Source of the DNA: Actinoplanes oblitus
Lineage (GTDB): Bacteria; Actinomycetota; Actinomycetes; Mycobacteriales; Micromonosporaceae
Reading direction: 5' to 3'
Assembly: GCF_030252345.1 (NCBI RefSeq)
Contig: NZ_CP126980.1
Coordinates: 4,231,501 to 4,295,500 of the forward strand
Length of the DNA: 64,000 nt
The notes under the pieces were generated by a model. The model had not been told where the DNA came from. It worked only from the letters and a program-made list of their open reading frames with translations, and made no database searches. Shown piece by piece: positions 8,563-16,186 of the stretch. The position numbers and the translations under genes were made by a program. Numbering within the stretch: position 1 is the stretch's first letter; every line of letters starts with the position of its first letter.

Positions 8563-9808
8563 TCAGCCTCGCGGGTGGGTCTCGTACATCCGTGTCCAGG
8601 CCAGCAGCCCGGATGCGGCGGTGAGTGCGGCGATGACCCAGACGGCGGCGCGGAGGCCGGCGAGGTCGGCGATGATGCCGGCGAGCAGGGCGCCGGCGGC
8701 GAACCCGCCGTCGCGCCAGAGCCGGTAGGCGCCGACGGCGCGGGCCCGCCAGGCCGGGTGGGCGACGTCGGAGATCGTGGCGAGCAGCGTCGGTACACCG
8801 CGGCGGTGCCCGCGCCGGCAGTACCGCGGCGGCGGCCCACGCGGTGAACCCGTCGGCGGTGGCGATCAGGGCGAGGGCGGCGGCCTGGGTCAGCATGCCG
8901 GTGACGATGAACGGCTTGCGGCCGTAGCGGTCGGAGGCGGGACCGGTGACGAGCTGTCCCAGGCCCCACACGGCCGGGTAGAGGGCGGCGAGGGCGCCGA
9001 TCTGGGTCAGTGACAGTCCGGCGGTGGCGAACAGGATGGGGAACAGCCCCCAGGCCAGGCCGTCGTTGAGGTTGTTGACCATGCCGGCCTGGCTGGCCGA
9101 GGACAGGGCGGGTTCGCGCCAGCTGGCCAGGGCGAATACCTGCCGGGTGGACAACTTACCGTCGTGCGTACTGGTGTGAGTGGTGGCTTCGTGCCGGGCA
9201 TGCTCGCGGGTCTCGCGGACGAAGATCAGGGACAGGCCGAGGCCGAGGGCGATGTAGGCGGCGGCGAGCAGGAACGGCGCCGGTCGTAGTCCGTACGTTG
9301 CGGCGAGGGTGCCGGTGGCCATCGCGGTGGCGGCGACGGCGATATATCCGGCGGCCTCGTTGAGGCCCATGGCGAGGCCGCGGCGGGCTGGTCCGGCGAG
9401 GTCGATCTTCATGATGACGGTGGTCGACCAGGCCAGGCCCTGGTTGATGCCGAGCAGCACGTTGGCGGCGACGACCCAGCCCCAGTGCGGTGCCCAGATA
9501 AGTATGGCCGGGATGGGCAGGGCGATCAGCCAGCCGGCCAGCAGGACCGGTTTGCGGCCGTAGCGGTCGGACAGGGTGCCGGCGAAGAAGTTGGTGGCGG
9601 CTTTGGTGGCGCCGAACGCGAGGATGTAGGTCAGCGCCGCGGTGTACGCGGCGAGGTGGAACTCGCGGTCGGCGAGTAGCGGCAGGACGGTGCGTTCGGA
9701 GCCGAGCACGCCGCCGACGAGGGCGTTGACGACGAGCAGGGTGAACGGGGCGGCGTTGGCGGCCAGCCCGAGCCTCGGTGCGGTTCCGGTGGCCGGTGTG
9801 GTGGTCAT
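8563..9808 (-). pseudogene. MFS transporter with two single-base deletions
   Basis: A twelve-helix major facilitator protein of about 415 residues starting at ATG 9808 (TLLVVNALVGGVLGSERTVL). It carries the MFS motif A twice: AGTLSDRYGRKPVLL in the first half and GPASDRYGRKPFIV in the second. In the second half one base is missing near 8827 and another near 8812. After them the protein continues in the third frame as VYPTLLATISDVAHPAWRAR and AVGAYRLWRDGGFAAGALLA, ending ETHPRG at TGA 8563-8565. The start overlaps the stop of the MBL-rhodanese gene by ATGA. A sulfur-species or anion exporter is plausible from context only. Confidence 0.75.
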
Positions 9809-11156
9809 CGGCCCTCCTGCAGCGCGGTGCCGGTGGCGGTGGCCCAGTCGTCGGGGCCGCCGACGAGCACGGCGAGGTCGCGGCGGCCGGTGCGTTCGAG
9901 CAGGGTGGCGGCGGTCATGGCGCGTTCGCCGTGCCCGCACATCATCACCGTGGGCCCGCTGGGTGCGGCCTGCGGGGTCGACGGCAGGCTGCCGAGCTCC
10001 AGGTGGATGGCGTGGGGCAGGTGCCCGGCGGCGTACTCGCGGGCCTGCCGGATGTCGAGCACCGGGGCGTCGACCTGATCGGGGCGGACCAGGCGGGTGG
10101 TGACCACCGACCCGGTCCATGCGGCCATGCCGCCGGCGAGCTCGCCGGCGATCCGGTCGATGCCGATGTTGAGGGCGGGCCACAGGATGTCGGCGGGGTC
10201 CTGGTCGGGGTTGCGCACCACCACGATGGGGACGCCGGGATCGATCAGCCAGCCCAGCCAGGTGGCGAACTGCGCCCGCAGCGCGATCGCGATCGCGCCC
10301 GGGATGTGCCCGGCGGCGACGTCGGCGACCGGGCGCACGTCCACGATGACCGCGCCGTCGGCGGCCAGCCGCCGCACCTGCTCGGCCGGCAGCGCGGGCA
10401 GCTGCGGCCGGCCGTCGACCAGGGCCGGGCCCCGCCGGTTAAGCTCGCCGAGCCGGGCGAAGTAGGCCGGGTACGAGCCGAGCGAGGCTAGCAGCCGGTC
10501 GGTGAAGGTGTCGGCGTCCGGCGCGGCCAGCAGCGGGTTGCTGGTCTTCTCGGCGCCGATGGTGGTGGTGCGCTCGGCGCCGGGCGGGGCGGAACAGAAC
10601 GACCCGGCCCCGTGCGTCGGCCACACCCGGGTGGCATCCGGCAGCTCGGCCAGCCGGCGCAGCGACGCGTACTGCGCATGGGCCAGCTCAAGCGTGCGGT
10701 CATCGCCGAGCAGGTCGGTGCGCGCCGCCGACCCGACGATCAGCGATCCGCCGGTGAACACCCCGACCGGTGCGGCGCCGTCGAGCAGCAGGAACGACAG
10801 GTGCTCGTCGGTGTGCCCGGGCGTGGCCAGCGCGCGCAGAGTGAGTCCGCCCAGGTCGACCTCGTCGCCGTCGTTCAGCCCGCGGTGCTCGAACGCGCGC
10901 ATTCCGGCGGCCGAGGCCAGGATCTGTGCGCCGTCGTCCGCGGCCAGCTGACCGCGCCGGTCAGGAAGTCGGCGTGCAGATGAGTGTCGGCCGCCCATGC
11001 CACCGCCAGCCCTCGCCGGCGGGCGGCGGCCCGCAGCGCCCGCAGGTCCCGCGGCGGGTCGACGGCCAGGGCCCGGCCGTCACCGACGTCGAGCAGCCAG
11101 GCACTGTTGCCCAGCCCCTCGTCGACCAGCGGTATCAGCTGCGATTCGATACCCAC
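9805..11156 (-). pseudogene. metallo-beta-lactamase/rhodanese fusion (persulfide dioxygenase-rhodanese type), frameshifted
   Basis: The MBL-fold part starts at ATG 11156 (SQLIPLVDEGLGNSAWLLDV) and holds the first metal motif THLHADF. Near 10955 the frame shifts, and the protein continues as LAADDGAQILASAAG, GLTLRALATPGHTDEHLSF and VWPTHGAGSFC, the remaining metal-site histidines of the persulfide-dioxygenase group. Two rhodanese domains follow. The first (VDVRPVADVAAGHIPGA) lacks an obvious active-site cysteine. The second (LDIRQAREYAAGHLPHA) has VMMCGHGERA with the active cysteine. Total about 450 residues. It is divergent from the ArsR-rhodanese regulator and coupled to the MFS gene. One extra or missing base would restore it. 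Confidence 0.75.
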
Positions 11157-11242
11157 GACACACCTCCGGGCACGTCAAGACCGGGGTGGCGGCGCCACCC
11201 TCCCATCTTCTACACTATTCCATGAAACTTTGGAGGAACGGT
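11157..11242. promoter_or_regulatory. divergent promoter region of the ArsR-rhodanese module
   Basis: 86 bases separate the divergent MBL-rhodanese and ArsR-rhodanese genes and must hold both promoters. The segment CTACACTATTCCATGAAACT (11211-11230) is locally AT-rich and is the likely operator area. I see no long perfect palindrome. Confidence 0.45.
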
Positions 11243-11899
11243 ATGGGTGATCCGGTCGCCAAGGCCGAGCTGTTCGACTCCCTTGCCCGCGTCGGCAAGG
11301 CCCTCGGCAGCGGCAAGCGCTTGGAACTGCTCGACCTGCTCGCCCAGAGCGAACGCAGCGTCGAACACCTCGCTGCTGCCGCCGGGCTCGGCCTGACGAC
11401 GTGCTCGGCGCACCTGCAGACCCTGCGCCAGGCCGGCCTGGTAGCGACCCGCCGCGACGGCACGAAGATCTACTACCGGCTCGCCGGCCCCGACGTCGCC
11501 GCCCTGTACGCGGTGCTGCGTGACGTCGCCGGTACCCACAACGCCGAGGCGGCCGCGGCACGCGACGCCTACCTCGGCGACGCCGACACCGAAGCCATCG
11601 ACCGCGACGAGCTGCAGCGCCGCCTCGCCGCCGGCCAGCTGCTCGCCGTCGACGTACGCCCGGCACCCGAGTACGCCGCCGGCCACATCCCCGGCGCCGT
11701 CTCCATCCCCCTGGACCAGCTCGGCGACCGGCTCGCCGAACTACCGCAGGACGTCGAGATCGTGGCGTACTGCCGCGGCGCCTACTGCGTGTTCGCCCAC
11801 GACGCCGTCCGGCTGCTCACCGCCCACGGCCGGCGCGCCGCCCGGCTCGCCGACGGCATGCTCGAATGGCGCCTCGCCGACCTGCCCGTGGCCGCCTGA
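11243..11899 (+). CDS. ArsR/SmtB-family regulator fused to a rhodanese domain
   Basis: A 218-residue regulator. The winged-helix part is residues about 5-95 (LGSGKRLELLDLLAQSERSV, then GLTTCSAHLQTLRQAGLVATR as the recognition helix, and the wing RRDGTKIYYRL). The rhodanese domain is residues about 115-215 (VDVRPAPEYAAGHIPGAVSI) with active-site loop VAYCRGAYC. GGAGG lies six bases before ATG 11243; an in-frame ATG at 11222 has no ribosome site. ArsR-rhodanese fusions are thought to sense sulfane sulfur, with a cysteine in or near the HTH helix (here C in LTTCSAH). It is intact while both likely target genes are frameshifted. Confidence 0.85.
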   Translation: MGDPVAKAELFDSLARVGKALGSGKRLELLDLLAQSERSVEHLAAAAGLGLTTCSAHLQTLRQAGLVATRRDGTKIYYRLAGPDVAALYAVLRDVAGTHNAEAAAARDAYLGDADTEAIDRDELQRRLAAGQLLAVDVRPAPEYAAGHIPGAVSIPLDQLGDRLAELPQDVEIVAYCRGAYCVFAHDAVRLLTAHGRRAARLADGMLEWRLADLPVAA

Positions 11900-11915
11900 C
11901 CGGTCCGGTGGCATC

Positions 11916-11937
11916 TACTGCAAATCTGCACAGTGTG
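11916..11937. repeat. 22-bp junction repeat, left copy
   Basis: Matches 14598-14619 in the same orientation at 21 of 22 positions (core TCTGCACAGTGTG). The pair brackets the small membrane protein/NLR module. This copy abuts the 45-bp repeat starting at 11938. Confidence 0.75.
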
Positions 11938-11982
11938 CCGGTGTAGGTGCGGCATTCGTGGGCTGCGGTATTCGTTGATCTT
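11938..11982. repeat. 45-bp junction repeat, right copy
   Basis: Direct repeat of 8436-8480 (39 of 45 identical). It lies just downstream of the ArsR-rhodanese gene, so the two copies enclose the complete module 8563-11899. Confidence 0.75.
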
Positions 11983-12056
11983 GTAGCTCCAGGGATCGAT
12001 GGGTTGCGTGGTGTGCTGTCCGTTGTGGTGTGGCGTTTTCTGGTCAGACTGGTGGG

Positions 12057-12350
12057 GTGACGACTGCGCGGCGGTGGGTTGTTGGGGTTGTGGGTGCGAT
12101 GCTGGTTGCCGGGCTGGTGGTTGCCGCGGTGGTGTGGGGCCGTGATGGTGTCGAGGCGGCCAGCTGGATCGCGGGGGTGGCGAGTCTGCTGGTCGCGGTG
12201 GCGACACTGCTGATCACCGTGCCGTCCGGTAAGTCCGGTCCGGGGAAGCGGGCGCAGCGGTTCAGCGGCCGGGCTCAGGATAACGGGCAGGTTTTTCAGG
12301 CGGGCGGGGACATCACGAACGCCGGCAACAACCGGCCGCCGAAGAAATGA
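12057..12350 (+). CDS. small two-helix membrane protein with C-terminal amyloid-type signalling motif, candidate effector of the adjacent NLR
   Basis: A protein of about 97 residues from GTG 12057 (a GTG at 12030 would add nine residues). There are two transmembrane helices, VVGVVGAMLVAGLVVAAVVW (about 8-27) and WIAGVASLLVAVATLLITV (about 37-55), then a basic linker. The C-terminal motif covers bases 12255-12323 and reads QRFSGRA.D.GQVFQAGGD. The start of the next gene has the same motif (QRFGARA.D.GQVFQVGRD). Its stop overlaps the start of the NLR gene (ATGA). In known NLR-linked amyloid signalling pairs the effector has such a motif at its C-terminus and the receptor at its N-terminus. Here the effector part would be a membrane-inserting hairpin; that role is inferred. 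Confidence 0.7.
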   Translation: MTTARRWVVGVVGAMLVAGLVVAAVVWGRDGVEAASWIAGVASLLVAVATLLITVPSGKSGPGKRAQRFSGRAQDNGQVFQAGGDITNAGNNRPPKK

Positions 12351-14590
12351 GCTGGCCGAGCCGCCAGCGGTTCGGTGCCCGGGCGAGTGACCGCGGTCAG
12401 GTGTTTCAGGTCGGCCGTGACGCGACCTTCAACGCCGCGCCGGTGGAGCCGCCGGGTGGGCCGGAGGGCCGGCTGTGGAACGTGGCCGGTGCGGTAGCCA
12501 CGTTCACGGCCCGGGATGTGGAGTTGGCCTCGGTCACGACGGCGGTGAGCGACAACCCGGGTGTGCCGGTGGTGCTGCACGGGATGCCGGGGGTGGGCAA
12601 GACTCAGCTGGCGTTGGCTTGGGTGTATGCGCATGCAGGATCGGCAAAGGTGGTGTGGCAGATCCGAGCGGCGAACCGACTGGAGGTGGTGGCGGACCTG
12701 GCGCAGTTGGCCGATCGTCTCGGGGCGGCCGTCGGCGAGGATTTGGAGCAGGCAGCGCGGGCGGCGGTGCATGAGCTCAATGGGCGTGACGACTGGCTGC
12801 TGCTGTTCGACGATGCCACCCCGGACAGTGTGGCGGGGTTGGTGCCAGTGCGTGGCGGCCGGGTGCTGATGACCTCGCGTAACCCAAACTGGGCTCCGAC
12901 CGCTGTACCGCTGGAGGTGGGGTTGTTCGCTCCACACGCCGCGGCGGTGTTTCTCGACCCCAGCGCTGGTGAGGCCGCTGCACGGCTGGCCGGCGCGCTG
13001 GGCTATTTGCCGCTGGCGTTGGAACAGGCCCGGGCGTACTGCGCGGCCACCGGCCGGGATCTGTCTGGGTACCTCGCCGATTTTCGGCGTCAGCGGCTGT
13101 TGGGCCGGGGAATCGATCACAGCTTGCATGCTCCGGTCACGGTCACCCTTGCCCTAGCGTTGGAGGAGACACGGCGACGGGAGTTGGGTGCGGCGCAGTT
13201 GATGATGGTGCTGGTTCAGTTCGCGCCCGTCGATGTCCCCCGGGATTTAGTAGCGGCCAGCGCGGCGGTACTGCCAGCGCCGCTCGCCGCCGCGACCCAT
13301 GATGGGGTCTACGCCGATCAGGTGATCAGGGTGTTACGTGAGTTGGCGCTGGTCACCACTGATCGGTCCGGTCTGCTGCGGGTGCATCAGCTCGTCGCTG
13401 AGGTGATGCGTGAGCACCCTATGCCGGTTCCCTATAGGTACCGCTTGTGGCAGAGGTTGTTGCGTACGGTGGGTGTCGGCTCCCCGCCGCAGTCCTGGTT
13501 TCAGGTGGGCGCGAATCTCCTAGCGGAAGCATTGCCGGCTGACGTGCAAGATCCGGTGTCCTGGGATCGGTGGGCACTGCTGCTTCCTCATGCGGAAGCA
13601 GTGATCGAGCGCAGCGATTCGCCCAGTACGACCATCAGCACCCTGCAACACCTTTGCGGGTCCTACCTATACGAACGTGGCGAATATTTGTCCGCGCGCC
13701 GGTACTTCACCCACGCGGTGGAGGTGAGAAGTCAACTCCTGGGTGCTGACGACCGAGCCGCGCTGGCCTCGATGTGCAGCCTTGCGATCTTGTACCGAGA
13801 AACCGGTGAGGTGGCGGCGGCGCGGGAGTTGGACGAGAAGGTCCTGCCGGTGTTCCGGCGGGTGCTGGGTGAGGAGCACCCGGCCACCCTGGGCTTGATG
13901 AACAACCTCGCGCTTGACCTGCACGATCTCGGTGAGGTGGCGGCGGCGCGGGAGTTGGACGAGAAGGTCCTGGCGGGGTGGCAGCGGGTGTTGGGTGAGG
14001 AGCACCCCGACACCTTGCAGTCGCTGAACAACCTCGCGCTTGACCTGCACGATCTCGGTGAGGTGGCGGCGGCGCGGGAGTTGGACGAGAAAGCTTTGGC
14101 GGGGCGGAGGCGGGTGTTGGGTGAGGAGCACCCGAACACCCTGAATTCGATGGGCAACCTTGCGCGCGATCTCCGTGCTCTTGGTGAGGTGGCGGCGGCG
14201 CGGGAGTTGGACGAGAAGGCCTTGGCGGGGTGTCGGCGGGTGTTGGGTGAGGAGCACCCGAACACCCTGGACTCGATGGGCAACCTTGCGCGCGATCTCC
14301 GTGCTCTTGGTGAGGTGGCGGCGGCGCGGGAGTTGGACGAGAAGGCCTTGGCGGGGTGTCGGCGGGTGTTGGGTGAGGAGCACCCGAACACCCTGGACTC
14401 GATGGGCAACCTTGCGCGCGATCTCCGTGCTCTTGGTGAGGTGGCGGCGGCGCGGGAGTTGGACGAGAAGGTCCTGGCGGGGTGTCGGCGGGTGTTGGGT
14501 GAGGAGCACCCGAACACCCTGGACTCGATGGGCAACCTCGCGGCCATTGAGCGAGAAATGGGTGATCCCGACAATCAGGAAGGCACGTAG
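12347..14590 (+). CDS. STAND/NB-ARC ATPase with N-terminal amyloid-type motif and C-terminal TPR array (NLR-like)
   Basis: A 747-residue protein. Residues 7-30 hold a motif shared with the upstream protein (core GQVFQVGRD). The NB-ARC part has Walker A GMPGVGKT (79-86), Walker B WLLLFDD (150-156), sensor GGRVLMTSR (170-178) and the GLPLA-type motif GYLPLALEQA (219-228). A winged-helix region (LRELALVTTDRSGLLRVHQL) follows. From about residue 486 there are six 42-residue TPR repeats (LGEVAAARELDEK, then RRVLGEEHPNTL). STAND proteins oligomerise after ligand sensing by the repeat domain. The short N-terminus carries no enzymatic effector, which fits signalling through the motif to the coupled membrane protein. 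Antiphage or self-recognition functions are inferred. Confidence 0.88.
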   Translation: MSWPSRQRFGARASDRGQVFQVGRDATFNAAPVEPPGGPEGRLWNVAGAVATFTARDVELASVTTAVSDNPGVPVVLHGMPGVGKTQLALAWVYAHAGSAKVVWQIRAANRLEVVADLAQLADRLGAAVGEDLEQAARAAVHELNGRDDWLLLFDDATPDSVAGLVPVRGGRVLMTSRNPNWAPTAVPLEVGLFAPHAAAVFLDPSAGEAAARLAGALGYLPLALEQARAYCAATGRDLSGYLADFRRQRLLGRGIDHSLHAPVTVTLALALEETRRRELGAAQLMMVLVQFAPVDVPRDLVAASAAVLPAPLAAATHDGVYADQVIRVLRELALVTTDRSGLLRVHQLVAEVMREHPMPVPYRYRLWQRLLRTVGVGSPPQSWFQVGANLLAEALPADVQDPVSWDRWALLLPHAEAVIERSDSPSTTISTLQHLCGSYLYERGEYLSARRYFTHAVEVRSQLLGADDRAALASMCSLAILYRETGEVAAARELDEKVLPVFRRVLGEEHPATLGLMNNLALDLHDLGEVAAARELDEKVLAGWQRVLGEEHPDTLQSLNNLALDLHDLGEVAAARELDEKALAGRRRVLGEEHPNTLNSMGNLARDLRALGEVAAARELDEKALAGCRRVLGEEHPNTLDSMGNLARDLRALGEVAAARELDEKALAGCRRVLGEEHPNTLDSMGNLARDLRALGEVAAARELDEKVLAGCRRVLGEEHPNTLDSMGNLAAIEREMGDPDNQEGT
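13805..14560 (+). repeat. six tandem 126-bp TPR-coding repeats
   Basis: Units start at 13805, 13931, 14057, 14183, 14309 and 14435, exactly 126 bases apart. Units four and five are identical over their full length by eye; units three to six differ at few positions, while the first two are more diverged. The pattern indicates recent unit duplication or gene conversion at the 3' end. Confidence 0.9.
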
Positions 14591-14596
14591 CGGCGT

Positions 14597-14993
14597 TTAC
14601 TGCAACTCTGCACAGTGTGGTGGCCAGATCAGCTGGCTGGGGCGTCCCAGTGCTATGCAGGCGCCGCAGCGCCATTCCCGGTGTCCGCCGGGCCCGTCGG
14701 CGGTGGGCGGGCATGAACAGGCCCGCCAGCCGAGCATCACGGTGTTGCCGGTGAGCCGGTGCCGCTCCGGGGCGCCGCAGTATGCCGGCGAGGGCTCGAC
14801 GAAGCCGGTCAGCCGCCCCAGCCCGGTCGAAGCGCACGACGCCGACCAGGTGCTGGCAGTGCGGGCAGATCGGCACGCCGATCGGCGCGGTCTGCGGGAC
14901 GACCACGCCGTGGGTGGTGCAGGTGTGATCGCCGGGCCGTAGCCGTGGGGTGATCTCGCCCCAATCGACGGGGCTGGCGGGCGGGCCGGGCAT
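14597..14993 (-). pseudogene. cysteine-rich zinc-ribbon-like protein, frameshifted
   Basis: From ATG 14993 the frame reads MPGPPASPVDWGEITPRL, CTTHGVVVPQ and PICPHCQHLVGVVRFDRAG. Near 14815-14820 one extra G in CTGGGGCGG shifts it; the next frame reads RLTGFVEPSPAYCGAPERHR, MLGWRACSCPP and GGHREWRCGACI, ending at TAA 14597-14599. Restored, it would be about 131 residues with several CxxC/CxxH pairs, so zinc binding is likely. Function unknown. The stop codon overlaps the 22-bp junction repeat at 14598. Confidence 0.55.
14598..14619. repeat. 22-bp junction repeat, right copy
   Basis: Direct repeat of 11916-11937 (21 of 22), just downstream of the NLR gene. Confidence 0.75.
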
Positions 14994-15133
14994 GCTGGCC
15001 AGGGTACGACTCCGGTGGCCGCTACCGAGTCGGTCGCTGGCCCGGCCCGGGCAGGCTGGTGCTCGGAGGCAGCGGGCGGGGGCCGATACCAGTGGGTCCC
15101 GGCCCGCGTCGTCAGCTGCACTGGAAGCGCACG

Positions 15134-15331
15134 CTAGTAACACCCCATCCCGGGGGGTGTTACTAGCCTCTGACCTGCGCGGTAGCGCTGCGTGGGCCTG
15201 GGCGCCGGGGCCTGCGGACGAGCTGTGGGCTCCTGTGTCGCCAGGATGTCGCCAGAGGATCGTTAACGTGTCGCTTGAGCAGGCCCGACCGTGATTGCGT
15301 TTGACCAGGTCAGCGCCGGTAGTAACACCCT
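15134..15331. repeat. three copies of TAGTAACACCC, two forming a perfect hairpin
   Basis: CTAGTAACACCCC at 15134-15146 is complemented by 15154-15166 across a 7-base loop, and a third, direct copy of TAGTAACACCC is at 15321-15331. The 560-base gap between the zinc-ribbon remnant and the secreted protein gene contains no supported gene; these motifs are its only evident structure. The hairpin could be a terminator; the third copy suggests a protein-binding site. Confidence 0.6.
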
Positions 15332-15682
15332 GTCGGCAGGGTCGACATCTTTACCGGCACGGGACCATTCCTCGCGAGGTGTCGCAGGAGTGGTCCTGTG
15401 GCGTGACGATCCGGCCCCGCGTGGGCGCGTCGTCGGAGCCGGCTGTTGAGTGACAGCCTAAATGTCAGTGCGTCGCGCTCGGGGCCACTGCCGATGAGCA
15501 GCTGCTGGTCTGTGACGTGTGCGCGGGTGACTAATGCCGGCGCAACATCCGACAAATCCGCGGGCCAGGCTAGGTCGGGCTCTTCTCAAGACAGCCCAGC
15601 AAGCCAGTCGTAACGTGCACAGGGAGTAATCAGCCTCGGTCGACGGCCGACGCCCAGTGTCGGCCACGAAAGGATCTCGCTA

Positions 15683-16186
15683 ATGTTCGGCAACCCCGTA
15701 CGTACCCTGAAGCGTACGACCGTCGGCGTCACTGCCACCCTTGCTGCCCTCGCCGCTGTCGCCGTACCCGCCCAAGCTGGCCCCATCGGAGCCTGTGTCC
15801 AGATGCGCGCCTTCTACCTGCACCTAGGAACGGGAGACGACGATCTGCGAGACAACTCCGAGGTCATCGTGTGGCTGATGCAGAACCACGGCCCAGACGT
15901 GGAACTCGAGCACGTCTGGGGCGGGATCGGCAACCGGAGCGACCGTGGCTACTCGCTCGCGTACCAGAATCCCAACTGGCACATAGGCAGTTGCGACGTT
16001 GCCGGCATCAAGGTCCGGATGCTCTCCCACAACGGCATCTTCCAGACCGACGACAACTGGAACATGGATTCGATCAGCTTGGACGGATACGCCGACTGGG
16101 GTCGCCCGTCTTACTCGATCTCCGCCAGCGGGAGCCCGGTCAAGCGATTCACCAATAGCGACCAATGGTGGTCGCTATTCGGCTGA
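15683..16186 (+). CDS. secreted protein of unknown function
   Basis: A 167-residue protein with a clear Sec signal peptide (RTLKRTTVGVTATLAALAAV, then VPAQA|GPIG). The mature domain begins with CVQMRAFYLHLGTGDDDLRD and continues with DVELEHVWGGIGNRSDRGYS, DNWNMDSISLDG and a C-terminal WWSLFG. It has two cysteines. I do not recognise a named family; the pattern resembles small all-beta secreted actinomycete proteins. GAAAGGATC precedes ATG 15683 by about nine bases. Its last 76 bases overlap the 3' end of the convergent HupE-like gene. Confidence 0.7.
   Translation: MFGNPVRTLKRTTVGVTATLAALAAVAVPAQAGPIGACVQMRAFYLHLGTGDDDLRDNSEVIVWLMQNHGPDVELEHVWGGIGNRSDRGYSLAYQNPNWHIGSCDVAGIKVRMLSHNGIFQTDDNWNMDSISLDGYADWGRPSYSISASGSPVKRFTNSDQWWSLFG

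Noticed and set aside
13805..14560. CRISPR-like array
   Set aside because: The regular repeats are in-phase TPR codons without spacers; no cas genes.
13707..15143. 478-residue minus-strand frame with APPPPHRDR-type repeats
   Set aside because: The repeats are simply the antisense of the 126-bp TPR units; only its first 60 residues belong to the zinc-ribbon remnant.
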